Shown: one piece after another, positions 13,172 through 26,200 of the stretch
Numbering within the stretch: position 1 is the stretch's first letter
Layout of the letters: every line of letters begins with the position of its first letter
Assembly: GCA_950295325.1 (NCBI GenBank)
Contig: OX485808.1
Location: 26,430,527 to 26,494,526, forward strand
Direction of reading: 5' to 3'
Source of the DNA: Polytrichum commune
Lineage: Eukaryota; Streptophyta; Polytrichopsida; Polytrichales; Polytrichaceae
DNA: 64,000 nt
Position numbers and translations under genes: made by a program
Notes under the pieces: generated by a model
Database searches by the model: none
The model's input: only the letters and a program-made list of their open reading frames with translations
What the model was told of the DNA's origin: nothing

Positions 13172-13795
13172 AAAAAAAATTAAAACTATCCACCAAATCG
13201 CCATTGAATATCTCACATACCTCATACTTAATAAGTATAAAGCTCAAATACAATTTAGAAGAAAACATGTACCCCCCCCCCCCCAACACACACACACATA
13301 GAAAATGGGTGTTAAAAACCCGTAAGATGTGATTTGGGCGAACCAACCCATACACTCACTCGTTCCTTGATGAAAGCCTGAAACCTTGCCTCCAAGGAAC
13401 CAATTTACAGGTTGATTCGTCCCAACCCGCAAGATAAGTAGTAAACCCCACCCTGCACCAAGGAACCTCTTGAACAAGGTATGACCAACAACCTCATAAT
13501 CATGTCAGATTGCCCGATGTTGGGTTTTCTTTTTCCCCCTTTTCGTTTGTTGTTAGGAGATGAGAAAATTGGCCAAGAAGTAGAAATAAAAAGTATGGGT
13601 ACTTGATTGATTACTTTTTCCTCTTTACCCCACCCCGGCTGACTTGCAAACCATGTCCTCGATGACTCCATGCATACCGAAGAAAAAGGGGCTTGGGTTT
13701 GACCACCCCTTTCAAAGGATCGGTTGCTTTCAAATAACACTCAATGGGTGCAATAGCCTAACAAGCCTTGAATTTCACTTGGAAATACATGGTTT
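13172..13795. other. intergenic between two MITEs
   Basis: Contains a 13-base C run (13272-13284) followed by a CA microsatellite. Short open frames on the minus strand show no recognisable domain. No gene supported. Confidence 0.4.
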
Positions 13796-14027
13796 AGGAC
13801 ACTATATATGAAAACTAGTGTCACTTTATAATTCGGACTTACATGGTTCTATAGCTTTTTACCATGTATGTAATTTTTTACCAAGTAAAGTTGGTAATGT
13901 TCTATAATGTCCAAACAACTAGTTTACTATTTGTTGGTGAAAACATGAGATATTCAATAAATGGATACATCATTGTGTAACTCCAAATAGTAAGTGACAC
14001 TATATATGATTGATTTTTAGTGTAGTG
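13796..14027. mobile_element. MITE, family B, copy 2
   Basis: Shares the family core (tctataatgtccaaacaact and the subterminal cgtaactccaaatagtaa type) with the copy at 12948. The ends are diverged: GGACACTATATATG on the left and its near inverse followed by TTTTAGTGTAGTGTC on the right. Boundaries are approximate. Confidence 0.55.
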
Positions 14028-16309
14028 TCTTGGGTTTTTAACTTGTATCCAATGGGACGCAAGGTTTGTGTATCCCATAGGAACTCCAAGGTGAAGTAAG
14101 CAAACCGTCGGGATGTGTGATGATGCTAGAAGCATAGGCACCTTTTGCTTACGAGGAAGGAAAGTACAAATCGATGCTCTAGTTTCGTTGACCCACTTGT
14201 GGACACCTTCAACCCTTCACTTCCTCGAGAGTATTGTGATTCCCTTCAAGTCATCTAAAAAGTACGCTTTCTAGAGCTCGATTTTTGTTGTACTTGAAAG
14301 AAAGTTGTTTTTATTGATTTAAGATCACATCAATACGGTAATAACATTCAATAACTTTCATGATTCACTTATAATTGATTCGGAATTATTAAAATTAAAG
14401 AAATTGTGATAAAAACATGCAATAAAAGTAAAGTCTAAACTTCCAAGATCCTTTTGAAAACAAATGCTCTTTTTGAGGTGACAAAGAGAACCTCATAGGA
14501 AATTGACAGTTTCCAATCAACATAATATTGATTGACTAAAAACACAAATCAATCAACAAAGGAAAAAAAAATTAATTCCTTTTAATTATTTATTGTGAAC
14601 AACCATCTTTTCATATTAGAATGGGATCATCACCATTGACCATGAAATTTTACGAGGAACATAATGATGCCCATTGTGACCTTCCTTTTCGGATGAATTT
14701 GCTTTTAGAAGTCATTCATAAGCCCAAAGCGGACCTCTCAGAAAGTTCAAGGGTTTACTAAGAGAATTGAGCCCTTGCTACTCCACTAGGCTTCATGACC
14801 TAAGCACATTGTGTATACTTGTCTCGGTTCACGACTATTTCAACCACATTCAACATCCAAGGTAGTGTGGTCCCACTAATCACCTTGTAATCGTTGGGTG
14901 GCAACTGGAGATTGTGCTATACATATATGCTGCTACACAATGACAACTCACAAAGACTCCTTTGATGAACACCGCACACAAGATTTGACGATACACTAAA
15001 ACATATATATATATTATCATAGTTGTTTAAAAGCATGATCGCACATGTTGCCCAACAATCGTGGGCCACAACCAAGAGGATATATGAAGTAAAATAAGAT
15101 GCCCTTCGGTGTAAGTAGTTGCTCCACTATGAGTGAGGCTCGTTCATCTTATAGTTAACCGGATGGGTTGTACCGCATTGGTGTTTGTTATGGAGGCATA
15201 GTTGTGAGGTAATTGCCTACCTATTTTATACATTACATTGTTGAGGGGAAGAATGCCACCTTTCTAGAAACTTCAAACATGCCGTGCATAATTATTGTAG
15301 GGCTCTAAGTTAGTACCATGCATTGATTGTAGAATCTCTTCACACTAATGTGATTCATGCACTTTGGTGAAGATACTCTTCATTTATCATATTCAAACGA
15401 AAATGTGATTATAACTTCCTCTTTCTTGCTAATGATCCGAGCATCATTTAATGAGTTTGATTCCATGAATGCATTTGCTTATGAATTTTATGTAGGTGAG
15501 ATGTACACTACTCAAATACAAGAAACTATTAATGCGTTCATTGTCTTATGGTGGTTACGGTGTTAATTATGTTATTAGGGATTTGAAAAGAGAAAAGGAA
15601 ATTTATAGTTATCATAATACCTCGATTCTTGTTTTTTTATATAAACAAGATTACGGTAGGATATTTGATTTGTCCATATTGAATATTGTAAATGAATAAA
15701 CTATTCAACAATGATTTGCGTAAATTGCCCTATGACTATGGTATTAAACCTCAAGAGAAAGAATGAGGTAGACCTACACATGGTGAGTATAAACACCACG
15801 TTTGGTTTGGTTTAGTTGTAGGGTCAAATAAATGGAAAGAATTGAAGGCCATGATTTAACCATTGCATGGCCCATGTAAAGGAGCTACGTTGAATCTTCC
15901 TACTACTACGGGCCACAATAATTTTCTAGAGCCCATCATGCTTCTTGTAATGAGAATTGATGTGGGTCATGTTAAATTTCAACCCATATATAAGAAACTT
16001 TGGGCCTCCTACAGGTTGGCGTGAATAAAGTGTTTGTTCGTAATGTTAATGGCCTAGTGTCCACCGGGCAAGAGGTCATTGAGGCACTGCTACTCTCCCC
16101 TGTCGAGAATAGACACTTTAGTCACTAGTAACCAATGAAAGTAACTGAAAGTTGGGAGGTTTAAAAATTTGTTTTATATATATATATAAGTTTGGTCCCT
16201 GATTACTGTCAAGGGTGGTTGTGTGTGTGTGTGTTTGGAGTCTTATTCCATTGGCATTGATTGGTTGTTTTCTATATGTCTTTTATGTAGTAGAATTGAT
16301 CATGCATAA
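14028..16309. other. intergenic, no gene recognised
   Basis: AT-rich. Two short plus-strand frames at 15357-15566 and 15496-15699 overlap and read a little like decayed protein, but I recognise no domain. A TA run (about 16172-16190) and a GT run (about 16220-16233) are present. Confidence 0.4.
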
Positions 16310-16800
16310 TGTATGGCATGGGTATTTATTCTTTTGAATGTGTTTTTGATGGAGGTTTCGAAGAGGTTAAATTTTTCTTCTAGTTGTTTCATTGAGGGAG
16401 TATGCATAGTACCTCTAGCTCATGCCGTGATGCCTATGAGTGGGTCTACTTTCCATCCTTGGTGGATGAGTTTATTAATCACTGGTTGGTACTTTAGGAT
16501 TTTAGTGTTTATTGTTTCTTGTGGGAATCTGTCATTAGTATAGGTAAATTCTATAAATTGTACTGTGAGGTTATATTATGGGTTTAGTGGTGGGGCACTT
16601 AGGTGTGGGAGTCCTTTTAATACATAGTAGGTCGGGTTTTAATCTGGCGGTACAATGGCATCTTTGTCTTCCACATGTGCAAGGAAGGAGCCATGGTGGG
16701 ATTGTATTTTCTTGTGGATTGTTGTTGAATGTGCATGCATTCACAAGGGTGTAGCATCTTGACTTTTGTGATGATATAATCAATTTTCTTAGTTCCCATA
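16310..16800 (-). mobile_element. LINE-type non-LTR retrotransposon, 3' coding fragment
   Basis: Minus-strand translation, interrupted by stops, gives segments such as LTVQFIEFTYTNDRFPQ and GWKVDPLIGITA, preceded by NACTFNNNPQENTIPPW. The same segments in the same order appear in the plus-strand LINE fragment at 48185-49118 (LTVQLIEFTYCHDRFPE, GWKTNPLIAI, NACTFNNKPPEQTIPKW). This is the region after the reverse transcriptase and RNase H of such elements. Only the C-terminal part remains, and it is dead. Confidence 0.65.
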
Positions 16801-17981
16801 CTACTTTGTTATGTCTTTTAGTTCTGAGGGCATGTATGCCATGTTAAATTTCAACCCACATAATAGTTATATTAGAAAAGCAACATGGACCACCTTTGTT
16901 GTTGTTTTTTCTTCTAATTAATCAATGTGGGTAATTTTTTTTAAATTTTGTGTTATTTTTGTCCCATAACTAATATTCAATGTGTTGGTTGGAAGTCTTC
17001 ATGAAGACTTATGGACAAACCCGGGGTCTTGGACCCATGTTACTTCCACCTTGACTAGAAAAAATAGTGCGGCCCACATTAGTATTTTTATGTTAATGTC
17101 CACACACACTGATTGGACTATGTTGTGTAGTTGAGGAAGGAAAACACTTATTGCAAAACACTCCTTGAATTGATTCCACCCCCTGTGCATCCTATAGATT
17201 TGGCATTTTGGATGCATTTTGTTCAAATTACAACATGTTGGATCGGCCAAAAGGAGGCATGTTATACTTGGGATGGTCCTATAAGTGTGGTCAATCAAAC
17301 GTCAACAAATGTTGAAGAGGATTATCAACAACAAGGCGGTTAAGACACGCAATAGACTTCATATAAGGAGAGTCCTCCTCCAAGTCCTACAAAAAATTAA
17401 AAATAAATCAAAAAAGAAGAAGAAATGATTCATGAAACAAGTAGTTAAAGAATGTGCTCAATTTATAACATCCTTTCATACTACAATAGATTATTGAAGA
17501 GTATGGATGCCTATATGACAACATTAATACATAAATTGTAGTTAGTCATTCACTCACGTCAAATTCAATGTCATTCACTCATATCATGAAAATTTATGCT
17601 AGATTTTGTATGAGTCTTCACATGTCATAATGATTTGACTTTCACTTCATGTATTATTACAACCTCTAGCAATAAATCATCATCTTTTTCATTTTTAATT
17701 AATAAAATTTTAGTTTCTTTGTCAACCTCCTCACATCTCTTTATTCTATATTTTATTCTAATGACACCTCTTGCTTCACCTATAGTTGCCATTTTAGCTT
17801 TCATTTTCTATCTTTCTTTCAATGATCTATTCATCCTTTTTCATTTCATTTTTTAAATTTGTTTATTCTATCCATTCCCTATCAAACTTGTCCTTGCTAA
17901 TTATTACCATATTATGTAGGAAAATACATTTAGCAAGTATATAAGTCACAAAAGTACATCAACCCTTCTCATAATAATTCT
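16801..17981. other. intergenic, no gene seen
   Basis: AT-rich; only short frames without recognisable domains. Confidence 0.4.
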
Positions 17982-18710
17982 TCATCTTCCCTTTAAAGTC
18001 TCAAAACCACATTCTACACACATGTGAGTAGAATTTTGAATAAAATTCTTGTTAACTTTAAAACCTTTTGAATCCTTTAGACAATCTTTGAATGAACTGT
18101 AAATCCATGGCCACACTGAATATGCATAATCGCCAATCAACTTATAAGATAGAAATTTATCTTTCATGCAAACTCTTATAATTTATGTTAGTTGAAAAAT
18201 TGTCCAATCATACATATTTTTTTTCATATCTAAAATCATAATCCCAAAATAGACATTTCATGTCAATAATACATTGTAGTACAACCAAGTGGAATGACTT
18301 TTGACAATAATAATTTTCTCCTCCAATTATCAGTGCAAGTTCGGTGCAAGAATTGGATTGTGAGATTCATCAATTGCTCCAATAATATGGGGAATCCCAT
18401 GAAGGTCCTCAAAATTGCGTGCTAAAATTTTAAACCAAGCTAAACTTGGAAATTGCACAAAAATACATTGCAAATGAACCAATTCTTTTTTTAATTCAAA
18501 AAAATAAAAATTGGAATTGTAGTTTCAGCAATCCCATCTACCTTTTCTATGATATACAAGGTATTTCTAGTCCCAACCCTTTGTAATGACATTGCAATTT
18601 TATTCTTAATTGAAATTATCTCTCTCATATGTGTATCTACCCCTTGTAAATATAGACCTAACCTCTCACAAAGATAAATTGAATATATGAGGACCCCCAC
18701 CTTCATTGCC
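17982..18710 (-). mobile_element. PIF/Harbinger-type DDE transposase relic
   Basis: Minus-strand conceptual translation, broken by stops and shifts, carries the family landmarks in order: an N-terminal block with KIAMSLQRVGT, a first-Asp block GAIDESHNPILAP, ENYYCQKSFH and KCLFWDYDF, then a third block LIGDYAYSVWPW followed by HMCVECGFETLKGR. These match HARBI1-like nuclease motifs from general knowledge of the family. No full reading frame remains. A related relic lies at 61250-61870. Confidence 0.75.
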
Positions 18711-20079
18711 TAGAACCAGCACAAAATAATTGGGTACTAGACCCAAGCTAGATCAAAGACCAACTACAGTAGTAATGGTGTGCAATGCCACATGCCACCT
18801 TCATGATCTCACATCGTTCGCTTGCATAACCATCACCTTGCATCCTAGGCACCAACCCCTTTGTGCTTTGTGGGCCTACCTCTGTGTTTTGCGAATAGAA
18901 TGGCTATACCCCCCCCCCCACACCCCCACTGCAGTGTATAGAATGGCTAGAATAAGTATTGACAAGCCACTCTGAACCCACCTTGAACCAACCCGAGATA
19001 GAGCGGAGCCCCTTACCTATCATACATGAAGGTAGTGGAGGTCGCTATGAGGTGGCGCCACTAATGGCACCCAAAAGCGTCACTCCGTGGGCCCATACAC
19101 TCCCTACACCATGGGGAACGCTTCAAGGTAGTAGAGTGTTGGTGATTGGGAGTTGTTTATAGGCATTGGTTCTGGGTGGGGTGTTGATTTTAGCACCGTC
19201 TACCTTAGTGTTAAGTGAAAGTGATCCAAAACTATACACTAAATTTGAATTTTGTGAAGGAAAAAAATTAAAGACCTTTAAAAAAAACATGTTTATCTAC
19301 AAAGCCGATAAATTTTGCGGACAAAAAAAATCCAAAAAAATTCTACATATTTTAGAAGACAGTGCAAGTGGTATGTAAGTAGGTAATATTGAATATAGTA
19401 AGTGTTTAAATTTTATTTTAAATATGATAAAAATACATAAAACTGATGGTTTTCTACAAAGTTTTGTGATGATGCCCTCGAGTAGATATTGATTTCAAGG
19501 AATATGCAAAACTCCAACTTCAAAATAGGTAAGGTCATAAAATCTACATCCAAAACTAGACTCAATCATTTTCTTTTGAGCATCACTTTTGATGATAAGT
19601 ATTGAGGATCTCAACTTGATATTCTAAATTTGAGTATTAACTCGACAATAGACGTCACCAAGAAAAAAAATTCAAAGTAAGCAACACTTTGCTACTACTT
19701 TTAGGCCTTTGACCCAAAAAATACCATTTTAGTATACCAGAGCACTTTTTCGGTCCACTTTACCATTCTTGCACCCCCTTGCTAATCATGTACTCAACAA
19801 TAGTAAACACCAATGCCACACTTGCTCGAGTGCATGTTGATGCCGGCTCCTATGACAAATGTTGTGGAATACCAAGTACATTAAGAATAGAATCAACCAT
19901 GGAATCGACCATGGCAAATGTTGCCAAGTACTAGCACACATGATGTCACAAACAAATAAGGACTACAACACCAATGAAAGAAAGTGGATGACGAATTGCA
20001 AACAATGATAATAAACCACCTACTCAAGCCAAATACATGCATAACTAGGCACTCATACAGAACCAAATGGGTCATTCTC
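18711..20079. other. intergenic, no gene seen
   Basis: No supported coding. A C-rich tract lies at about 18909-18926 and several A runs near 19260-19340. Confidence 0.4.
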
Positions 20080-20475
20080 AGGGCCGGTTTACACTACGGT
20101 GGAGAAGGCCTCCGGTCGGTCAAGAATGCTTGGCCAAGACATGGTTATATGAGGCAAATGGTGGATGTGCCGGAGAAGAATTAAAGGCAATAAAATATTT
20201 TTATTAAGTTGGGCTTCTCCGGAGGAGGAGTTTCTTGTCCGGCCTCTTGAGGCCGGACAAGAAACTCCTCCTCCGGAGAAGCCCAAGTCCAAAAAGTGCC
20301 GCCATGTAGGCGGCCATGTCATTTTATCATCCATGAGAAAAGTTCACCACCATTGTTTTCTTCACCTAGTGTAAACACCCACCGGTCAAGAGTTGCATTT
20401 TCGACCAATCACAATTGAGAAACGCCCTTTTTTTCATGACCGGTGGACTTCTCCACCATAGTGTAAACCGGCCCT
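20080..20475. mobile_element. MITE with 28-bp inverted ends and a central palindrome (family C)
   Basis: The left end AGGGCCGGTTTACACTACGG (to 20107) and the right end (20448-20475) are inverted repeats with one mismatch in 28. The element is 396 bp and has no coding capacity. A second stretch starting with a similar end (AAGGGTCGGTTTACACTGTG) occurs at 63110. I could not settle the target-site duplication. Confidence 0.8.
20209..20286. repeat. perfect 38-bp palindrome arms with 2-bp spacer
   Basis: Left arm 20209-20246 and right arm 20249-20286 are exact reverse complements around TT. The arms are GC-richer than their surroundings (core CTCCGGAGGAGGAG). The transcript would form a near-perfect hairpin. 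Confidence 0.95.
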
Positions 20476-21423
20476 AACTCGTCACAAAACTAGTCATTCA
20501 TGGACGTGTGACATCATTCATAGTTTCTAGATTATGTCCATGGGCTAATCAATTATGCTTGATAATCACCCTCACAACTCCTCGTCCACTCCCCTCTCGT
20601 TGGTTATCTAATCCATACCCATTTTTGTTCATGAACAAAGACTAAAATGTTATGATTAAAATGCTCTTGTATGAGTTTTTGGAAGTGGTCCACTTGTATG
20701 AGCAAGGTGTTAAGGTAGACGAGGCTAATTTGATGAGCTTCCCTAATCGGAGACCTATACCGTAGTACCATAGCTGGTTCGTTCAAAAATAATTCTAAAA
20801 ATAAAAAACGTAAAAATTATGAAATTATGAAGATAGAAAAACGAAAATAAAATAAATTAATTTTTGCAATCTTTTGGTGTTTCTAAGCCATTTAAGGTCA
20901 TTTTTACTGATTTTTTTGCTAAAAATGAAAATTGAGAAATTCAGTTTTTTGAGAGGCGAACCTTATTTTTTCAAAATAAATAAATATTCGTTCGCCAGGG
21001 GACGAACTAGCTATTGTGTTACGGTATTTGACATATAATTGGCGGTATATTCGCTCTAATTTGGTGGGTGAGTAATGCATGGTGATCTAGCCACTATCTT
21101 GATAATTGGGTTGATCACCTCCGCAAAAATCAAACTACAACCACCATCCTCCATAATTAAGAATGCTATCCACCAAATTATGACACGCTTTATTTTTGTG
21201 CAAGAGATGGGCAAATTAAGAGTCGACATGTGGATGTGAGGTGCCAACCATCTTGTAATGTGGGTATTTAAAAATGAAAAGCCAATTTGGCATCAGTTAA
21301 TCTTAAATGCGACCACTTTGGAGACATGACATAGTCAATATTGACATTAAACTTGGCTTTCATTGGTAAATGACCCATGTAGAATCTACTAATAATGTCA
21401 TCCACTTACACAACATGGAACGA
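20476..21423. other. intergenic, no gene seen
   Basis: AT-rich, no supported coding or RNA gene. Confidence 0.4.
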
Positions 21424-21640
21424 TCAAAAAATTCCCCCCTCTAACACCATATGGGAAGCAAGAATCTTTGATTCCAAAGCCTAGATCAACACCTTACTGA
21501 ACTCCGGGTTAAACGATTTCAAATTCCTTGGTCCTAATTCGCAATTGCTAGCTTTCTCAAGCTTCTAATACTCAAATCCATCAACTGGATGAATCCATAG
21601 AGTTGGAGGTATCCACATTAGCCTCATTTGCCTCATGGTG
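21424..21640. repeat. dispersed repeat E, copy 1
   Basis: Clearly similar, in the same order, to 45880-46115: a C run, then ACACCATATGGGAAGCAAGA, a stretch with GATTTCAAAT, CTCAAGCTTCTAATACT and TTAGCCTCAT. The copies are diverged by point changes and small indels. Nature unknown; no coding recognised. Confidence 0.6.
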
Positions 21641-23959
21641 TTTGCCAAATTGCCTACCCTTCTATTTCCAACACTTATATAAGATCATAGTCCACAGCAG
21701 AGTCACCAAAAGTGGGACCGACTCCAATCTTTTGAAAGAATTTTCCAAATTTACCATTTCCAACACTTGTGTCAAACTAAAAACAAACTAGGGAAAATCA
21801 TTTTGCTCTACATCAAAACAAATAAACTAAATTGAGAAGAAAATGAGTTATTTTTAAGCTCGATTCTATTGAGGAGTACACAAGTGGTGAGAGAAGCAAA
21901 GAGATGGATGTGCACACAAGTGACAAAGAAAATGAGAGTCTTAGTTATATAATGATAAAACATGTTGATGCCTAAAACTCAAAGAAACCCTCCAAGACTT
22001 TCCGGTTACACTTGAACAAGAGATCATTAGGGGATTTCAACCCTGATTCATCCCCATTCTTCAAGGTTAACTCTCATGTGTCTCTTATTCATTCAGAATC
22101 ATTAGGGAGTCACCCCCTCCAACAAAACCATTTGCTGCTTCCTCTCCAAGATCTCAAGCATTGACATGCTAGGCCATACAGAAAGCTCCCCAAGCATCTC
22201 GGACAATCTCAAGAAACAAGACCCCAAGTTTTCTTGGACCTAAACTCAACTGTAAACTCACCCTGAATGCTGCCACCCAATTAATTAATTCATATAGACA
22301 AGACCCAATGGAAGGTGTTTCATATTGTCCAAACTACCTCGGAGGCTTATCTGATTCCACACTTCAATTGCTGAAACATAATTTCCATGTGGACACTCGT
22401 GAAAATTGACGGAAATCCACTTTGATAACATGTGGCAACATCTTCCAAACTGAATAATTTTTTGTCAAATTCCAATATCATGGGTGCATCTCACATGTGA
22501 GTATATTGGTAGGGCCATCCGTGACTTCAAGCTCACTCCATCTCTTCAGGATAGTGTAGGTACAAAGTTGTACTACTTTCAGATCAACATTCAATGTACA
22601 AAGAAAACTTGACACAACTCATGACAAGGTCCATAACTTCAACCTATTAATTTCTCATCCTTAGCTCACACATGTTATTAGTGCAATAATTTTTGTGTTA
22701 GTTATTATCATGATAATTGACTTACTAGTGATTATTCAGGTTTGGGAAGAATACTTGATGATGATGACAAAGCACCTACAAATAATGTGACAGATAAGTC
22801 CACAAACATTCTTCGTAAGACAGCTTGTGCATATGCATGGCAGACATGATGAATTCTTAGCATATGTGGACATGTACAGGAAAACGTACAGTATAGCAAG
22901 CAGCCAGTGAACTTCACCACCAAGCACAGGTTCTCCTAATGAGCGAAATTTCCAACTGCATTATGTAGATTATCCCCAGTGCAGATGGAAATACGCATAA
23001 CTAAGGTGAAAAACAAGAACACACTAGTCAATTTTAAAATCACCTCAACCATGCATAACAAAGGTGAATGAACAATAACACAATGATCATGGTAATCAAT
23101 TCTAGGTTTACCTCCCCATCTTGCACCGAAATTCACTTATACAGTGTTAAATACTGTATGGGATGGTAAGCTGCAAGTAGATGAGAGTGTATCTGCATTT
23201 GGAGAAGCAAAGTCTCATCTATGTGCCCTGGTCCGCAATAACATAACTCAATGCACCATGTCTACCAATACAGGCTCGTATTGAAAATCTGAAGTCAAAG
23301 TCTCATCTCAAAATCTCTGCAAGACCAAGGGTCAACCTGGCCTGTGTGTGAAGACCAACCCCTTTATAAAATTAAACATTTAGATGATACACTCACAAAA
23401 CACCAGGATATACTCAATTCTGCAACAGTTGCAGTTTAATGTCTTTCTCTGCAATAACATCAATTGCAAACTGCTAACATTTGTTACAATCTTCAAGCAC
23501 CAAAGTCAAATCTCAAGCTTGCAACATAAAACCTTCAAGTTATGGACTCTAATTGCAAAGTTCTAGCTGGACTCACTCCTGACTGCCCAACCCTGCACCT
23601 TCATAGGAACACAACAGCTCGATACCTTCAGCAACTAAACAGAATACAGTCAGAGAATGAACACCCCTGAGTTTACTACAACTCGTACCATTATGTACAC
23701 ATTTGAACGGTTTCTAGAGATCGAACAAAATCTCAAGAGAATCATGAGTGTTACTCCGTAAACAGAGCTGCTCATGCACAGCTTCTATTTACATCATAAA
23801 TCCTAAATCAAATGTGTGGCGCCCTCACAAATCAACCCAAGCTACTCGATCTATCTGCCTGTCTAAAGCTGGTGCCATTAAAGTACACTAACCTCCCCAC
23901 TCTTCCAATTTTGATCTCTTTCCAATCCCTGAATGTATTATACTGGTTATTCCAACTAT
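21641..23959. other. intergenic and 3' flank of the membrane-protein gene at 23960
   Basis: No supported coding. Part of the stretch next to 23960 is presumably the 3' UTR of the minus-strand gene. Confidence 0.4.
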
Positions 23960-24976
23960 TTAGATTTCTTCTAACTCAGCCTCTAGAGCTTCCAATGAAA
24001 CAGGGCCCTTGAGAGGCATGTACTCTCCCAAGTAGCCATCCAAGTGCTCAGAAAGAGCATACCGGTCAATGCTCTCATTGTGATGCGACTTGCACACAAA
24101 ATATAGAACACTTTGAACCAAGATACCCATAAGCGTCACAGCCGTCCACAGCACTAAGAGAAGAGACCCCACAATCACTCTTCCAAACATACTATGCATG
24201 TGATGGTGATGACTCACTAGGCCTCGGAACAAACTCAGCACAAATACCACGCTAATAACGTAGATGGAGAACAAGCAGAACCCAACCAGCCTTTTGCCCT
24301 TGATGAGGTGCACACTTTTCTTCAACGCTCCAATCCCATAACTCTCCTCCAGGACAGAGACTACGCTTGCAAGGTGCCAAACCAGGTTAAAATATATTAA
24401 CAAGGCGTCGAATGCAATCCATACAGGGACCACAATGGGCAACACGGTAATTCCTGTCGCAGCTTGTATAGTGAAAAGTACCAGCAGGATAACGGCAAAT
24501 GCGACGTAGTAAAGAAATATCAACAAGTGCGCCCACAGAAACGTGTACACCAGGCGCTTCCAAACCTTGGGCACCACGCTAATTACCTTCAAGTATGATA
24601 ACCCTTTGCCTGTGTAGATGCTGGCCACACTGTATACAATGGCTGCTGTCGAAAGAAGAGAAAATCCCAACAGAAAGACTACATATAGAACTGTTATCAC
24701 ACCGAGGCCGAAAAACTCTGCGTCAAGACGGCTTTCTGTGCGGGCGGCTGCCGGCGACCCTGCTTGTTCCCTAGCAAGCTTCTCCTCATTGCGAAATATC
24801 TTGTGCATCAACGGATCCGATATCAAGCTGTGAGAGAAGATAACAATTCCCAATGGAAGAACGAGTGTGCAAGCCAGAGATAGCAGAAGGCGCGTGTACG
24901 ATCGTAATATTTTATAAGCCTCGTTGCAAATCCCGCCTACTCCTAACAACTGCATTTCGTCTGGTTCTCTATCCAT
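23960..24976 (-). CDS. polytopic membrane protein, conserved plant family of unknown function
   Basis: Single-exon ORF of 338 residues from an ATG at 24976 (MDREPDEMQLLGVGG) to a stop at 23960. About six hydrophobic segments lie near residues 29-49, 90-120, 142-172, 175-205, 230-250 and 265-295. A charged loop sits between the first two, and the acidic tail (EALEAELEEI) is probably cytosolic. The signature VLYFVCKSHHNESIDRYALS followed by DGYLGEY is, from memory, typical of the family of Arabidopsis At1g31130, At4g19950 and At5g44860. Some members are labelled polyadenylate-binding-protein interactors in databases, a label the sequence does not support. The role is unknown; an endomembrane or plasma-membrane site is inferred. 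Length and motifs look complete. Confidence 0.92.
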   Translation of the reverse strand: MDREPDEMQLLGVGGICNEAYKILRSYTRLLLSLACTLVLPLGIVIFSHSLISDPLMHKIFRNEEKLAREQAGSPAAARTESRLDAEFFGLGVITVLYVVFLLGFSLLSTAAIVYSVASIYTGKGLSYLKVISVVPKVWKRLVYTFLWAHLLIFLYYVAFAVILLVLFTIQAATGITVLPIVVPVWIAFDALLIYFNLVWHLASVVSVLEESYGIGALKKSVHLIKGKRLVGFCLFSIYVISVVFVLSLFRGLVSHHHHMHSMFGRVIVGSLLLVLWTAVTLMGILVQSVLYFVCKSHHNESIDRYALSEHLDGYLGEYMPLKGPVSLEALEAELEEI

Positions 24977-26200
24977 CGATAGAATCTTATTGTTGCCCTT
25001 CTCCCTCCCCCGCGATAATATTCCTCGCTGGTTAACTCTTGCTCATAAAACCCCCACCTGAGGCTTCGTCGAGTAGTTCTGAATAAGTAGAGGACCCTGA
25101 TCCGGTCCTGTCTCGACTTCAATGCCAAAACCCAAAACTGCACTTCATCAGTCAGATCCGTCTCATCACCTTGAAAAATATTCTGAATAGATCTCCCCCG
25201 ACTGCTACAACTCTCACGATCTTTGCGGCCGAGATCTTAACAAAACGAGAAGACCTGCGGGAAAACGAATACCAAGCACTAATCAATCATTAAGCTCGCG
25301 GACAAAACCTGTCTTTACCAGGTGCCTCCGTTGCCCTAGAATCCAACCTCTCAAGACCAATAGCTAGCGATAACAATAACACAGAAACCTACACAAAGAA
25401 AAGGAAAAAACGACCACGAGAGTTGATGGAAAAGAACGACACATTTGTCAAAGTGAGAAAAACGCGTTCCAGGATTTAAAACGACATCCGATACCAGCAG
25501 TACACCCTGAACAGTAGAATGGAGATGTAAGCGACGCAAACCAGGGAACGGCTCCCACACGAGAGAGAGAAGAGAAACTACACCAAATGGTTAGGGCAGC
25601 CAATCATTGCTCGTACAGAACAAATACCCCTACTCTGATTAACGAGGACTCCAATACCACTACTACACCGCCTCACATCCACCACTACCCTCACAAAGAG
25701 ACACAAAACCACACAAAATCACATTCCCCTGTTCCAATCGCCGCACTCTCACCAGCAAATCAAATCACATGCAACCCCGCCTAAGCAACAAACCAGCTCC
25801 TCAGCAATTCCCGGATCCGGATCTCCCCGTGCAAACCGCACGTTCCAGGAACAGAACTGAACTCCCGCAAGAAACCTTGCGTGCCACGTCACATTTTTCC
25901 AACGCTCCCCCGATTCATCAAAACCTCAACCACACACCAACCCTGCTCTAAACACCAGACTGCTGTAAACCGGCCGCCTGCAAGAGGAAACAGAGTACAC
26001 ATGTTTTACCTTGCGCCGATGATTTTTCGTTTCGACGACTGCTAAACCAGCTTCTTCCGAGGCGGTTCGGTGCGGTGCGGTGCTGTTCGATGAATCTCAG
26101 ACGCGAGGAGCGGCGCCAAAAACCGAAGGGGAAAGAAACCGCGGCACGAGCGACTGAGTCAGGGGGGCGATGTGGTAGGTGCGATGCAGAGTAAGTCCCT
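24977..26200 (-). promoter_or_regulatory. 5' leader and promoter of the membrane-protein gene
   Basis: No coding. A donor-like CAAG|GTAAAAC reads on the minus strand at 26010/26009, and an acceptor-like GAAGTGCAG lies near 25140, so a 5' UTR intron of roughly 0.87 kb is plausible. GC rises around 26040-26160, with a short GGTGC iteration, as expected near a plant transcription start. Confidence 0.4.

Noticed and set aside
15357-15699. Overlapping plus-strand frames as a small gene
   Set aside because: No recognisable motif, no splice logic and no continuation; probably chance or very decayed coding.
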